64,000 bases of DNA from an uncultured Clostridia bacterium (GCA_945874765.1 CAMCHQ010000001.1:248001-312000); one strand, 5' to 3'; positions 7,865 to 16,222 are shown, counted from the stretch's first letter. Numbers and translations are program-made. The notes: generated by a model not told the origin, from the sequence alone.

Positions 7865-9259
7865 ATGACTGAGAAAAAGAGAGGCAGTTTCTCAGGCTCT
7901 ATCGGATTTGTTCTTGCGGCGGCAGGAAGTGCGGTAGGTCTCGGAAACATTTGGAGATTTCCCTATTTAGCGGCTAAAGATAACGGCGGTTTATTTATTT
8001 TCTGTTATCTTATTTTGGTATTCACATTCGGCTTTACGCTTCTTACTACGGAAATTGCAATCGGAAGAAAAACAAAGCAAAGTCCGCTTACGGCTTACGG
8101 AAAAATCAACAGGAAATTCGGCTTTTTAGGTTCACTTGCTACACTTGTACCTATTATCATTTTGCCTTATTACTGTGCTATCGGCGGTTGGGTTTTCAAA
8201 TATTTTATAACCTTTATCAGCGGCAAAGGTGCTGCGGCGGCGCAAGACGGATATTTCACAAGTTTTATATCGGGCAAAAGCGAGCCTATCATTTGGCTTT
8301 TGGTATTCATTGCGGCAACGGCGGGTGTTGTTCTCGGCGGTGTTGACAAGGGTATTGAAAAAATGGGCAAAATACTTATGCCTATACTTGTTGTTCTTAT
8401 CATAGGAATTTCGGTATTTTCCCTTACGCTTAAATACACAGACGAGGCAACGGGAATTACAAGAACGGGACTTCAAGGTTTAAAGCTTTATTTAATCCCT
8501 AATTTCAAAGGCGTAACATTCAAGCAATTTTTCTTGGTAATTATGGACGCTATGGGACAGCTTTTCTACTCTATCAGCGTTGCTATGGGTATTATGGTTG
8601 CTTACGGCTCATATGTTCCGGATAAAACAAACATTAATAAGTCAATTAATCAGATTGAAATTTTTGATACCATCGTTGCTATTCTTGCAGGTCTTATGAT
8701 TGTGCCGGCTGTTTATGTATTCGCAGGAACAGAGGGTATGAGCGCAGGACCCGGACTTATGTTCATTTCGCTTCCTAAGGTATTTAACCAAATGGGCAAG
8801 GTCGGAATAGTCATAGGAGTAATTTTCTTCTTAATGGTTATTTTTGCGGCAGTATCGTCTTCCGTATCGATTATGGAAGCAATCGTTGCAAGCATTATGG
8901 ATAAGTTTAAATTAAGCAGAAAAAAGAGCGCTGTTCTTGTTACTGCATACGCTGTTATTTTCGGCATAATCGTATGTCTCGGCTACAACGTATTCTACTT
9001 TGAGCTTAAACTTCCTACCGGCTCTGTCGGTCAAATTCTTGACGTATTCGACTATTTCAGCAACAACATTCTTATGCCTATCGTTGCAATCCTTACCTGT
9101 ATTCTTATCGGTTGGGTTGCCAAGCCTAAAACAGTTATTGACGAGGTTACGAAGAACGGAGAAAAATTCGGCAGAAAATATATCTATATCGGTATGGTAA
9201 AGGTTGTTGCCCCTGTTCTTCTTGCAATACTTTTGCTTCAGGCGCTCGGTGTATTTTAA
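7865..9259 (+). CDS. Neurotransmitter:sodium symporter family amino-acid transporter
   Basis: This 464-residue protein of the SNF/NSS family (LeuT, TnaT, MhsT relatives) imports amino acids with Na+. The helix 1 signature GSAVGLGNIWRFPYL is at residues 21-35 and holds the unwound Na+/substrate site. About eleven hydrophobic helices follow, which fits the bacterial 11-helix type. I chose ATG 7865 because GGAG lies six bases upstream; the upstream in-frame TTG at 7853 overlaps that ribosome site. The gene is monocistronic, with its own promoter and terminator. The substrate (often a hydrophobic or aromatic amino acid in this branch) cannot be fixed from sequence alone. Confidence 0.9.
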   Translation: MTEKKRGSFSGSIGFVLAAAGSAVGLGNIWRFPYLAAKDNGGLFIFCYLILVFTFGFTLLTTEIAIGRKTKQSPLTAYGKINRKFGFLGSLATLVPIIILPYYCAIGGWVFKYFITFISGKGAAAAQDGYFTSFISGKSEPIIWLLVFIAATAGVVLGGVDKGIEKMGKILMPILVVLIIGISVFSLTLKYTDEATGITRTGLQGLKLYLIPNFKGVTFKQFFLVIMDAMGQLFYSISVAMGIMVAYGSYVPDKTNINKSINQIEIFDTIVAILAGLMIVPAVYVFAGTEGMSAGPGLMFISLPKVFNQMGKVGIVIGVIFFLMVIFAAVSSSVSIMEAIVASIMDKFKLSRKKSAVLVTAYAVIFGIIVCLGYNVFYFELKLPTGSVGQILDVFDYFSNNILMPIVAILTCILIGWVAKPKTVIDEVTKNGEKFGRKYIYIGMVKVVAPVLLAILLLQALGVF

Positions 9260-9303
9260 AGTTGCACAAAAATATGCATTTTTTAATCAGTAACAAATCT
9301 ATG

Positions 9304-9336
9304 GAAAGTGTCCTAAATTGGGCACTTTCTTTTTTA
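9304..9336 (+). terminator. Intrinsic terminator after the NSS transporter
   Basis: A 10-bp stem (9304-9313 with 9320-9329, one G-T pair) is followed by six T residues. Confidence 0.8.
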
Positions 9337-9434
9337 TTGTTACATAATTTTCGATACCGTTTTTTATTTATTTTCAACAGAAATTTGTAAAATATATTGC
9401 ATTTTTATCAGTAAGTATTAATATTAATTATAGG

Positions 9435-9450
9435 GTGAGTAGCTACTCAC
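9435..9450. promoter_or_regulatory. 16-bp perfect palindrome upstream of gdhA, candidate operator
   Basis: GTGAGTAGCTACTCAC is perfectly self-complementary, with flanking G/T bases adding imperfect pairs. It lies about 20 bases before the gdhA ribosome site and just downstream of an AT-rich region with -10-like hexamers. A short perfect dyad at this place is typical of a dimeric repressor site or a 5'-leader hairpin. No regulator gene lies beside it. Confidence 0.45.
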
Positions 9451-9483
9451 TCAGCAAATTTTCATATAAAGGGGCAAATGAAA

Positions 9484-10833
9484 ATGAATGAATACATTGA
9501 AAGCGTAATTAAAACAGTTGAAAGAAGAGATAATGCAAAACCCGAATACATACAGTGTGTTAAGGAGGTTTTCCGTTCTCTTGAAAAAGTAATTGAACAA
9601 CATCCCGAGTATGTTGAGGACGACCTCCTTTCAAGAATGGCGGAACCTGACAGACTTATCACCTTCCGTGTTGCATGGGTTGATGACGCAGGTAAAACAC
9701 AAATTAACAGAGGATATCGTGTTCAGTTTAATTCAAGCATCGGTCCTTACAAGGGCGGCTTACGTTTCCATCCGAGTGTAAACAGTTCAATTATGTACTT
9801 CCTCGGATTTGAGCAAACATTTAAAAATTCACTTACCGGCTTACCTATGGGCGGTGCAAAAGGCGGCTCGGACTTTGACCCGAGAGGAAAGAGCAAGGGC
9901 GAAATTATGAGATTTTGCCAATCATTTATGACAGAGCTTTACCGTCATATCGGTCCGAATGTCGACGTACCGGCAGGCGATATCGGCGTCGGTGCACGTG
10001 AAATAGGCTTTTTATTCGGACAATATAAAAGAATATCAGACGCATTTGAAAACGGCGTTATCACTGGTAAGGGACTTTCCTACGGCGGTTCGCTTATCAG
10101 ACCGGAAGCTACAGGTTACGGTGCGGTTTATTATCTTTGTGAAGTATTAAAGCACGAGAATGACAAACTCAAAGGCAAAACAGTTGCAGTTTCGGGATTC
10201 GGTAACGTTGCTTGGGGCGCTTGCAAAAAGCTTGCCGAGCTTGGTGCAATTCCTGTTACTATTTCAGGTCCTGACGGATATGTTTATGATAAAGACGGTA
10301 TTATTACCGAAGAAAAGATTAATTATTTGCTTGAAATGCGTGCTTCGGGCAGAGACAGATGCGAGGATTATGCCGACAAATTCGGTGTTCCGTTTTACAA
10401 AGGTCAAAAGCCTTGGGGCGTTAAGGTTGATATCGTAATGCCTTGTGCTACGCAAAACGAAATTGGAATTAAAGAAGCAAAGCAGATTATCGCAAACGGT
10501 ACAAAATACTACATTGAGGTTGCCAATATGCCGACTACCGAGGACGCACTTAATTATCTTATGGGTATGGACGGCGTTATTGTTGCTCCGTCAAAAGCAG
10601 TTAATGCAGGCGGCGTTTGCGTATCGGGTCTTGAAATGAGCCAGAACAGCCAGAGACTTTCATGGACAGCGCAAGAGGTTGACGAAAAGCTCCACAATGC
10701 TATGATTAACATTCACAAGCATTCTGTTGAAGCGGCTGAAAAATACGGTCTCGGCTATGACCTTGTTGCCGGCGCTAACATTGCAGGCTTTGAAAAAGTT
10801 GCCGAAGCAATGATGGCTCAAGGTATTTATTAA
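9484..10833 (+). CDS. gdhA: NADP-type glutamate dehydrogenase (hexameric)
   Basis: This enzyme interconverts 2-oxoglutarate plus ammonia and glutamate. The 449-residue protein matches the bacterial hexameric class, close in pattern to Clostridium symbiosum GDH. The substrate-site lysines are visible in GPYKGGLRFH, the FKNSL stretch and PMGGAKGGSDF, and the nucleotide-binding loop in SGFGNVAWG. Two ATGs lie six bases apart (9478, 9484). I prefer 9484: its spacing from the AAAGGGG site is about nine bases, and it brings the three lysines into register with the C. symbiosum numbering (89, 113, 125) as I recall it. The gene is monocistronic; a palindrome upstream may regulate it. Confidence 0.95.
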   Translation: MNEYIESVIKTVERRDNAKPEYIQCVKEVFRSLEKVIEQHPEYVEDDLLSRMAEPDRLITFRVAWVDDAGKTQINRGYRVQFNSSIGPYKGGLRFHPSVNSSIMYFLGFEQTFKNSLTGLPMGGAKGGSDFDPRGKSKGEIMRFCQSFMTELYRHIGPNVDVPAGDIGVGAREIGFLFGQYKRISDAFENGVITGKGLSYGGSLIRPEATGYGAVYYLCEVLKHENDKLKGKTVAVSGFGNVAWGACKKLAELGAIPVTISGPDGYVYDKDGIITEEKINYLLEMRASGRDRCEDYADKFGVPFYKGQKPWGVKVDIVMPCATQNEIGIKEAKQIIANGTKYYIEVANMPTTEDALNYLMGMDGVIVAPSKAVNAGGVCVSGLEMSQNSQRLSWTAQEVDEKLHNAMINIHKHSVEAAEKYGLGYDLVAGANIAGFEKVAEAMMAQGIY

Positions 10834-10880
10834 TATTACAAAAACCGATAATAAGGGAAGCAATTAAAAATCCGCATAAA

Positions 10881-10920
10881 AACAGGACTGCGTGTAATAA
10901 GCGCAGTCCTGTTACTTTTT
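10881..10920. terminator. Bidirectional terminator between gdhA and the CobW gene
   Basis: A perfect 12-bp stem (10881-10892 with 10902-10913), with T-rich sequence on the plus side and five T residues on the minus side, lies between two convergent genes. Confidence 0.85.
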
Positions 10921-10925
10921 AATAC

Positions 10926-12062
10926 TTATTCAGCCTTGCAGGCGTCGAGTGCCTTTGTGATAGCCTCTTTATCCATATTTTGACCGATGAATACAATTTT
11001 GTTTACCCTATCGCCGTACTTTTCATCCCAAGCGGCTGCAATATCAGGGTTCATTGCAAGGATTTGCTCTTGCTGATGCTTTGGCATACAAGCAATCCAT
11101 TTGCCGTCGTCCGTAGCGGTTTTCTGCTTACCGCTTTGCTCGAAAATATAAGCTGTTTGAGGGTCATTGGCAATCCAGAAAAGTCCCTTTGCTCTGATAA
11201 CTTCTTTAGGATAGTGAGCAAAAACAAAGTTTTCAAACTTCTTTTGGTCAAGAGGAGGGAGTGATTCATAAACAAATGTGCCGATACCGTATTCCTCACT
11301 CTCGCCTTCCTCTTCGTTTTCTTCTTCGCCTTCCATAGCTTTAAGCCAACCCGGTGAATTAAGGATTTTTTCATAATCAAAACTTTCGGTTGAAAGAATA
11401 TCCGAAACAGGAACGTCGCCGTAAGTTGCTTCAATAATCTTAGCTTCCGGCTGTAAAGTCTTAATAACTTTAAGTACCTTTGCTTTATCCTCATCGCTGA
11501 TTTGGTCAACCTTATTGAGAACGATTGTTGTGCAATATTCAATCTGCTCTACAAGAAGATTCTCGATATCGTCCTCGTCCTTATCCTCTTTAAGAAGGGC
11601 GTCACCTGAAAGAAATTCATCAACCATTCTGAGTGAGTCAACAACCGTTACGATATTATCAAGATAACAAACTGCCGGAAGTTCGCTTCTCGGGTCAGTT
11701 CCGTCAAGCATACAAATTGAACCTGCTATCGGACCCGGCTCACAAATACCGCTTGCCTCGATAAGAATATAATCAAATTTACCGCTTGTTGCAAGCTGAA
11801 TAATCTGTTTCATAAGGTCAACTTTAAGTGTGCAGCAAATACAGCCGTTTGAAAGAGGAACAAGGTTCTCGTCCTTTTGAGTAACATTACCGCCCTTTGC
11901 GATAAGTGAAGCATCGATATTAACCTCGCCGATATCATTAACAATAACCGCTACCTTATATCCCTCTTGGTTTGCAAGAACGTGATTAAGAAGAGTAGTT
12001 TTACCTGCTCCGAGGTAACCTGTTAAAAGAGTAACAGGAATTTGCTTTTTCTTATTTACCAT
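10926..12062 (-). CDS. CobW/COG0523-family GTPase, metal chaperone
   Basis: This 378-residue protein is a COG0523 GTPase, a family that delivers metals (Zn2+, Co2+, Ni2+) to client proteins. The Walker A motif GYLGAGKTT is at 15-23, the metal-binding CxCC motif (C74-I-C76-C77) is present, and NKVD acts as the guanine-recognition motif. An acidic Glu-rich linker of about 16 residues near position 240 leads to the C-terminal CobW_C domain. The start at 12062 is preferred over 12071, because the upstream ATG overlaps the GGAGA ribosome site. The gene is isolated, so the client enzyme is unknown; no zinc-responsive regulator lies nearby. Confidence 0.88.
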   Translation of the reverse strand: MVNKKKQIPVTLLTGYLGAGKTTLLNHVLANQEGYKVAVIVNDIGEVNIDASLIAKGGNVTQKDENLVPLSNGCICCTLKVDLMKQIIQLATSGKFDYILIEASGICEPGPIAGSICMLDGTDPRSELPAVCYLDNIVTVVDSLRMVDEFLSGDALLKEDKDEDDIENLLVEQIEYCTTIVLNKVDQISDEDKAKVLKVIKTLQPEAKIIEATYGDVPVSDILSTESFDYEKILNSPGWLKAMEGEEENEEEGESEEYGIGTFVYESLPPLDQKKFENFVFAHYPKEVIRAKGLFWIANDPQTAYIFEQSGKQKTATDDGKWIACMPKHQQEQILAMNPDIAAAWDEKYGDRVNKIVFIGQNMDKEAITKALDACKAE

Positions 12063-12247
12063 TTTTAACATCTCCTTTATTTTTACAAGAATATAATAAC
12101 ACCTTTGTCAAGTGCATTCTATCATATTTTATGAACAAAAGACATTGATATAGTGGCTAAAGCGCGCCGTTTGTTTTAAAATTTCAAACAATTCATAAGA
12201 CAAAGCAATATTCTTATCAAAACACAATCAAATAATAACATTCATTG

Positions 12248-12285
12248 AAAAGAGGATTGAACATAATGTTCAATCCTCTTTTGGC
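12248..12285. terminator. Long perfect hairpin, likely bidirectional terminator
   Basis: A perfect 15-bp stem (12248-12262 with 12268-12282) with a five-base loop ends in TTTT on either strand. It lies between the CobW gene's upstream region and the end of the small membrane gene on the minus strand. The remaining DNA from 12063 to 12247 shows only a TTGACA at 12111-12106, a possible -35 for the CobW gene. Confidence 0.7.
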
Positions 12286-12319
12286 GCTTTTCGCCTACTT
12301 TCTCAAAGTCTTTTAATAA

Positions 12320-12661
12320 TTATTTATCTTCAAAATTATCGGCAGAGTTGCCCTTTCCCCTGCCTTTTGTCTTTTCAATAAATTTTTTCAAGCCTAAAGT
12401 AATTGCAATACAAAGAGGAAAATACGGAGTAAACGGACCTGCCCAAAATACCAAATAAGCGCTCGCAATGCCCATTGCCCATTTTGATTTAAATACAAAA
12501 TAAAGAATATATCCGAGCCAAACGGGAGTATACATCAAAACAACGACAATAATAAACAGTACAAGCGTATGCCAATCCTTACACTCGCTCCATACCCACT
12601 TGCAAAAATTAATAAACTTGTTCTTCAGCTTTTCAAATAACTTTTTCGTAACCGTAACCTC
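12320..12661 (-). pseudogene. Small membrane protein frame without a recognisable start
   Basis: Read from 12661 to the stop at 12320, the frame is open for 113 codons. It contains a basic amphipathic N-terminal stretch, two or three hydrophobic segments and a basic tail ending in NFEDK. The only conventional starts (TTG 12538, ATG 12535) fall inside a hydrophobic segment and lack a ribosome site. An AAGAGG motif sits just before the upstream end of the frame, but no ATG, GTG or TTG follows at the right place. Either the start codon has been lost, a rare start is used, or the protein begins internally and is only 71 residues long. I do not recognise the family. Confidence 0.5.
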
Positions 12662-12664
12662 TTA

Positions 12665-13041
12665 ATTCTTTTTTATTAGTATTAAAAGAATAGCAGGAAA
12701 TAATACAATTGTCAATATTTGTATAAGAACAGTTTTTTGTTATTTTACTTTTTGCTCTTTACCTTTCTTTTGAAATTATAATATGTTTTAGCGAGCATAT
12801 TTGTACCGACGGACATTATATCCATTTCAATTTTAAATTGCTCTTTTGTAACAAAGACATATTTTTTATCATTCCGGGCAAATGATTGTATTTGTGAAAA
12901 ATGATAGTTTTTGTTTTTATAATCATATCATACAAAATAATTAGCTGTCAATAGATTCAAATACCGATAAAACAAAGTTGATTTATTTGAAAATTAATGT
13001 ATAATAAAATCAGTAAATTGATTTTTTGAGGAGGAGGAATT
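12665..13041. other. AT-rich gap with one promoter
   Basis: The 377 bases hold a plus-strand promoter at the right end (listed separately). On the minus strand there is a short open stretch ending at 12745 that looks like a possible gene remnant, without a ribosome site. I see nothing else in it. Confidence 0.4.
12978..13005 (+). promoter_or_regulatory. Sigma-A promoter for the 13.0-13.6 kb gene pair
   Basis: TTGATT (12978-12983), 16 bases, TATAAT (13000-13005), followed by a strong GAGGAGGAGG ribosome site before ATG 13042. Confidence 0.6.
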
Positions 13042-13176
13042 ATGAGTACAGGTGATACGGTTTTTCTTGGAATAGCAGTATTTTTTATTTCGCTTACTGT
13101 TACTTATCATATACGGTATAGTTTCGCATTCAAAAAGAAGAAAAGCGCAAAGAGAACAAAAGCTAAAAGAAATTGA
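13042..13176 (+). CDS. 44-codon membrane ORF, probably the N-terminal part of the next gene
   Basis: This short ORF has one of the strongest ribosome sites in the window (GAGGAGGAGGAAT, then ATG). It encodes one hydrophobic segment and a basic tail, and stops one base before the next ORF's ATG. If one T is removed from the T6 run at 13081-13086, the reading passes into the other frame. It then continues as a hydrophobic helix (FRLLLLIIYGIVSH), a charged stretch (KRRKAQREQKLKEIE) and straight into the 13178 ORF. The two ORFs therefore look like one membrane-anchored protein split by a +1 frameshift. Alternatively this is a genuine leader peptide coupled to the next gene. Confidence 0.55.
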   Translation: MSTGDTVFLGIAVFFISLTVTYHIRYSFAFKKKKSAKRTKAKRN

Positions 13177-13177
13177 A

Positions 13178-13621
13178 ATGGGAATACAAGTATCAGGCTT
13201 GTTTGAGCATTCTTACGGTTTGCCTCTTTCTGACGGTGTGCAACTAAAATGCTATTGGTGCAATGACAGAGTAGTTTTTGCAGCAAATGGTTCTACATTC
13301 AATTTGCCTCTTGAAAATTTGATTGACGTATGCGTAAAATCGGACGTTGAAATACAGAAAGAATACGTTACAAACACGAAAAAAGCAGTTGCGGGTGCAG
13401 TTTTATTTGGTACTGTCGGCGCTGTTATCGGCTCAAAGCCAAAGGTTAAAGAGGTAAGAACTGCTACGCCTTATTTGATTTTTACATATAAAAGCAAAGA
13501 CGGCAACCAAGTAAAATATGTTGCGCTCAAGGTACTGCCTTATTATGTAAGCAATACAGCACAATTTGTAGAGGCATTTAAGCAACTGCCGCCAAAAGAA
13601 AACATTTCAATTGATTTATAA
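13178..13621 (+). CDS. Unknown protein with a glycine-rich hydrophobic hairpin
   Basis: I do not recognise this 147-residue protein. Visible features are a beta-rich N-terminal half, a Gly/Ala-rich hydrophobic stretch (AVAGAVLFGTVGAVIG, about residues 70-85) resembling a glycine-zipper membrane hairpin, and a second beta-rich part. The arrangement recalls small bacterial PH-like/SHOCT-associated proteins, but that is only a resemblance. No ribosome site of its own is seen before ATG 13178. The frame is open upstream for about 34 codons with plausible membrane-anchor sequence, which supports a frameshifted join with the 13042 ORF. Confidence 0.65.
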   Translation: MGIQVSGLFEHSYGLPLSDGVQLKCYWCNDRVVFAANGSTFNLPLENLIDVCVKSDVEIQKEYVTNTKKAVAGAVLFGTVGAVIGSKPKVKEVRTATPYLIFTYKSKDGNQVKYVALKVLPYYVSNTAQFVEAFKQLPPKENISIDL

Positions 13622-13630
13622 ACGCAAAAC

Positions 13631-13667
13631 AAAACACCTTTCAGTTTAACGCTTGAAAGGTGTTTTT
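13631..13667. terminator. Bidirectional terminator
   Basis: A 13-bp stem (13631-13643 with 13654-13666), with T runs on the plus strand and AT-rich sequence on the minus side, separates two convergent genes. Confidence 0.8.
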
Positions 13668-13675
13668 ATTATTAT

Positions 13676-14461
13676 CTATTTAGTTTTTTGCCTTTGTGTA
13701 AACCAAAGAGCGAAGCTTAAAGCGATACCGCCGATTAAATTGCCTATAGTTACGGGAAGCTCATTAGTAATAAAGAAATTATACCAATTAAGTTCATCGG
13801 CAGATATATGATATTGTTTTGATGTCATAATTGCGGCAGGGATATAAAACATATTTGCAACACTGTGTTCAAAGCCGGAAATTACAAATACCATAATCGG
13901 GAAAAACAAGGCGGCAATTTTACCTGCAACGCTTTTTGTTGTCATTGTCATCCAAACTGCCAGGCAAACAAGAACATTACACAAAATACCTCTGAGAATT
14001 GCATCGCCGAAACTTATTTCACATTTATTTGACGCAATACTTACTATATTTTGAGCAAGTGCGCCGTCAAATGCCGACATTGTGTGACCGTAAACCGAGA
14101 AAGCCGCAACAATTAAGCTTCCGACAAGATTACCGATATAAACGATTATCAATGTTCTTATAAATTTAAGTAAATTTGTTTTTCTTTCAAGCACTGAAAT
14201 TGTAATAAGGCAATCGCCTGTAAAAAGTTCGGCGCCGAATAAAACCACCATTGAAAGACCGGCAGGAAAAACTATACTTTGAATAAGTTTTGCAACAGAC
14301 GGATTTTCGATAGTGCAGGAAGCGACCGAAGAGCTGAGCGCACCGAATGCGATAAACATACCGGCAAGAATAGACAAAATGAAGCATTTAAAAATATTCA
14401 TATTGCATTTATTAAAGCCGATTTCTATGTAGTTATGTTCAATTTCTTTTGATGTTATCAT
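13676..14461 (-). CDS. Formate/nitrite transporter family channel
   Basis: This 261-residue, six-helix membrane protein belongs to the FNT family (FocA, NirC, HSC), which forms pentameric channels for small monovalent anions such as formate, nitrite, hydrosulfide or lactate. The conserved central histidine sits in the motif GFEHSVANMFY (near residue 197). The half-helix signature AGMFIAFGA follows helix 1, and GNLVGSL and GNLIGGIAL match the repeat. No formate or nitrite enzyme gene lies nearby, so the cargo is open; in a fermenting anaerobe formate is plausible. An AAAGGG ribosome site precedes the ATG. This is the one clearly intact gene in the surrounding island. Confidence 0.9.
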   Translation of the reverse strand: MITSKEIEHNYIEIGFNKCNMNIFKCFILSILAGMFIAFGALSSSVASCTIENPSVAKLIQSIVFPAGLSMVVLFGAELFTGDCLITISVLERKTNLLKFIRTLIIVYIGNLVGSLIVAAFSVYGHTMSAFDGALAQNIVSIASNKCEISFGDAILRGILCNVLVCLAVWMTMTTKSVAGKIAALFFPIMVFVISGFEHSVANMFYIPAAIMTSKQYHISADELNWYNFFITNELPVTIGNLIGGIALSFALWFTQRQKTK

Positions 14462-14536
14462 AAAAGCCCTTTCAAATAATATAATAAATTTAACTATTAC
14501 ATTATAAACAATTCGCCTTTTAATATAAACATTTAT

Positions 14537-15199
14537 TTAATCATATTCGTTATAATAATCTTCTGCGTCCTCATAACTGTCAAAATCGTCATAATTATCA
14601 TCATAAAAGTCTTCGGCGTTTCCGTACTTCTTTGCATTATAACGGTCTTTTGCGGTAGTTTTTGTGTATGAACGCTTGTGATATTTTGTGGTTGTTCGAC
14701 TTTCTGCCCACTCTTTTGCAGAGTCAACGGCTTCTTTATTCATTCCGCCATAATCATAACTACGATAATATTCAGTTGTAGTTTCATCGGTGGTTGTTTC
14801 AAATTTTCGGTCAAACGAGTATTCGGTATCAAAATATATACCGTCTTTTATTTTTTGCTTTACTTCAACATCAGAAATTTTAAACTCATATTTACCGGTT
14901 GAACGTTTATCGCAAGCCTCATACATTTTAGTATTAAGTTTGTCAAAATTTGAATTTGATAATTTCGGCAGCTTATCTATTTTAGCACTAACTTTATAAT
15001 GTTTTTTGTCATATCTTTCTTCATCAAATGTCAGGGAAACGTCAACGTCTTCTGCGCCGTATTCCTTAAACACTTTAACTATATCCGACTTTACCAAAAC
15101 CTTTGGCATAACTGTTGAATGAATCTTTCCGAAAATAAAAAGCAATATAATCACAACAACAAATATTTTTGCCAGTTTTATATTCTTTTTCCGCTGCAC
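14537..15199 (-). CDS. Single-pass membrane protein with Asp/Tyr-rich tail (ORF B)
   Basis: This 220-residue protein of unknown function has a transmembrane helix at about residues 8-27, a central alpha/beta extracytoplasmic region and a strongly acidic, tyrosine-rich tail over the last 30 residues (repeats of the type DDNYDDFDSYED). The listed start is GTG with only a weak purine stretch before it. The frame stays open upstream into the end of the preceding gene, ORF A. A -1 shift on the A9 run at 15232-15224 would join the two into one protein of roughly 500 residues, with a cytoplasmic N-terminal domain and this membrane-anchored part. The start is therefore uncertain and expression may depend on slippage. 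Confidence 0.6.
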   Translation of the reverse strand: MQRKKNIKLAKIFVVVIILLFIFGKIHSTVMPKVLVKSDIVKVFKEYGAEDVDVSLTFDEERYDKKHYKVSAKIDKLPKLSNSNFDKLNTKMYEACDKRSTGKYEFKISDVEVKQKIKDGIYFDTEYSFDRKFETTTDETTTEYYRSYDYGGMNKEAVDSAKEWAESRTTTKYHKRSYTKTTAKDRYNAKKYGNAEDFYDDNYDDFDSYEDAEDYYNEYD

Positions 15200-15219
15200 T
15201 TCGTATTCTTCTTTAATTT

Positions 15220-16059
15220 TTAATTTTTTTTTGCAGCTTCTTTTCTTTTTAGCTCATATTGCTTTTTCTTTTCTATTGCGTCAAACTTTGCTTTCAGTTT
15301 TTGCTTTCTTTGATTTGCAAAAGGAGTAATATTTTCATTTTCTATATTAAATTTTTTCACTGCGTCGGGTATCAAAGTATCAATAAGAAAATCAAAATCT
15401 TCAAGACATTCATATTTAGCAAGCAAAAGAGAAGTTCTTTTAAGTATTTGTTCAATATATTCTCTTTTTGTTTCATCTTTTGTATCAAGTTTGTTTACAG
15501 CGTCAATTATCGCTTTGCAAAGAAGATACTTTTTATCGTGAATCGCAGGAGCAAGAACATAAATAATATCGTAATTATCAGTGCCGTATTTAATAATCAT
15601 TGATAAGAATTTGTTTGAATTGTCACATTCATTAACTACTTCATTTAAAAATGCGTCGCCCCATTTATGAAATTTTTCAACTATATTTAGATTAAGCTGT
15701 TCATCAAGTAAATTCAAAGTGTAATCATCATGATACGGCAAAAAATCATAATCATAATAGCTTCCGAATTCATTTAAAGCCCAAGCCCAAATTTCAACAG
15801 CTTTTTTAGGATCTGTTTCAATATATTTTTTTATTATCGGATATGCGCTGACATATTCTGTTTTACCGTCTTTGTCATTGCAATATTCGATACCGAAATG
15901 GTCATATATAGCCAAAGCTTCCAAAAAATAACCCCGAGCACAATAATATCTGCCGCAAACTTTATCTTGATTATCGATAATAAACTGCTGACCTTTTTGA
16001 TATTTATTATCGAACTTGACAAACATTTTAGCCTGCTCAAATCTTTCGTCGGGCGTCAT
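15220..16059 (-). CDS. Unknown helical protein ending at an A9 tract (ORF A)
   Basis: I do not recognise this 279-residue soluble, mostly helical protein. The N-terminal ~100 residues look like one or two TPR-type helical hairpins, and the C-terminal ~45 residues are a highly charged, Lys-rich helix. Its last codons are GCA AAA AAA AAT TAA, placing the A9 run in the phase A-AAA-AAA of a canonical -1 slippery heptamer two codons before the stop. Slipping would extend it into ORF B. ATG 16059 has no ribosome site; it overlaps (ATGA) the stop of a 16-codon ORF that does have one, so initiation is either coupled or the true N-terminus is upstream in a shifted frame. Confidence 0.65.
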   Translation of the reverse strand: MTPDERFEQAKMFVKFDNKYQKGQQFIIDNQDKVCGRYYCARGYFLEALAIYDHFGIEYCNDKDGKTEYVSAYPIIKKYIETDPKKAVEIWAWALNEFGSYYDYDFLPYHDDYTLNLLDEQLNLNIVEKFHKWGDAFLNEVVNECDNSNKFLSMIIKYGTDNYDIIYVLAPAIHDKKYLLCKAIIDAVNKLDTKDETKREYIEQILKRTSLLLAKYECLEDFDFLIDTLIPDAVKKFNIENENITPFANQRKQKLKAKFDAIEKKKQYELKRKEAAKKN

Positions 16060-16106
16060 TTGATGCGGTCTTTATTTAACTGCTTTTCAAACTCTTCACT
16101 GTTCAT
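16056..16106 (-). CDS. 16-codon ORF with good ribosome site before ORF A
   Basis: ATG 16106 follows a GAGG ribosome site at normal spacing and encodes MNSEEFEKQLNKDRIK before a TGA that overlaps the ORF A start (ATGA). The charged helical peptide reads naturally into ORF A if one extra A were present in the AAA run before the stop. It is either a leader peptide that couples translation to ORF A or the real N-terminus of ORF A after a one-base loss. Confidence 0.4.
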   Translation of the reverse strand: MNSEEFEKQLNKDRIK

Positions 16107-16222
16107 AATTTTTCCTCATTACATTTACTATAATTATACTATAACATTTTTAATAAATATTGCAATAAATTTATTTCAAAGTACATTTTTTTGAACTGTA
16201 AATATTATTTTTATAAAAAACA

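Noticed and set aside
12745-12825. 26-codon minus-strand ORF with an open frame continuing upstream for about 35 codons
   Set aside because: No ribosome site or start for the longer frame, and no family recognised; at best a gene remnant.
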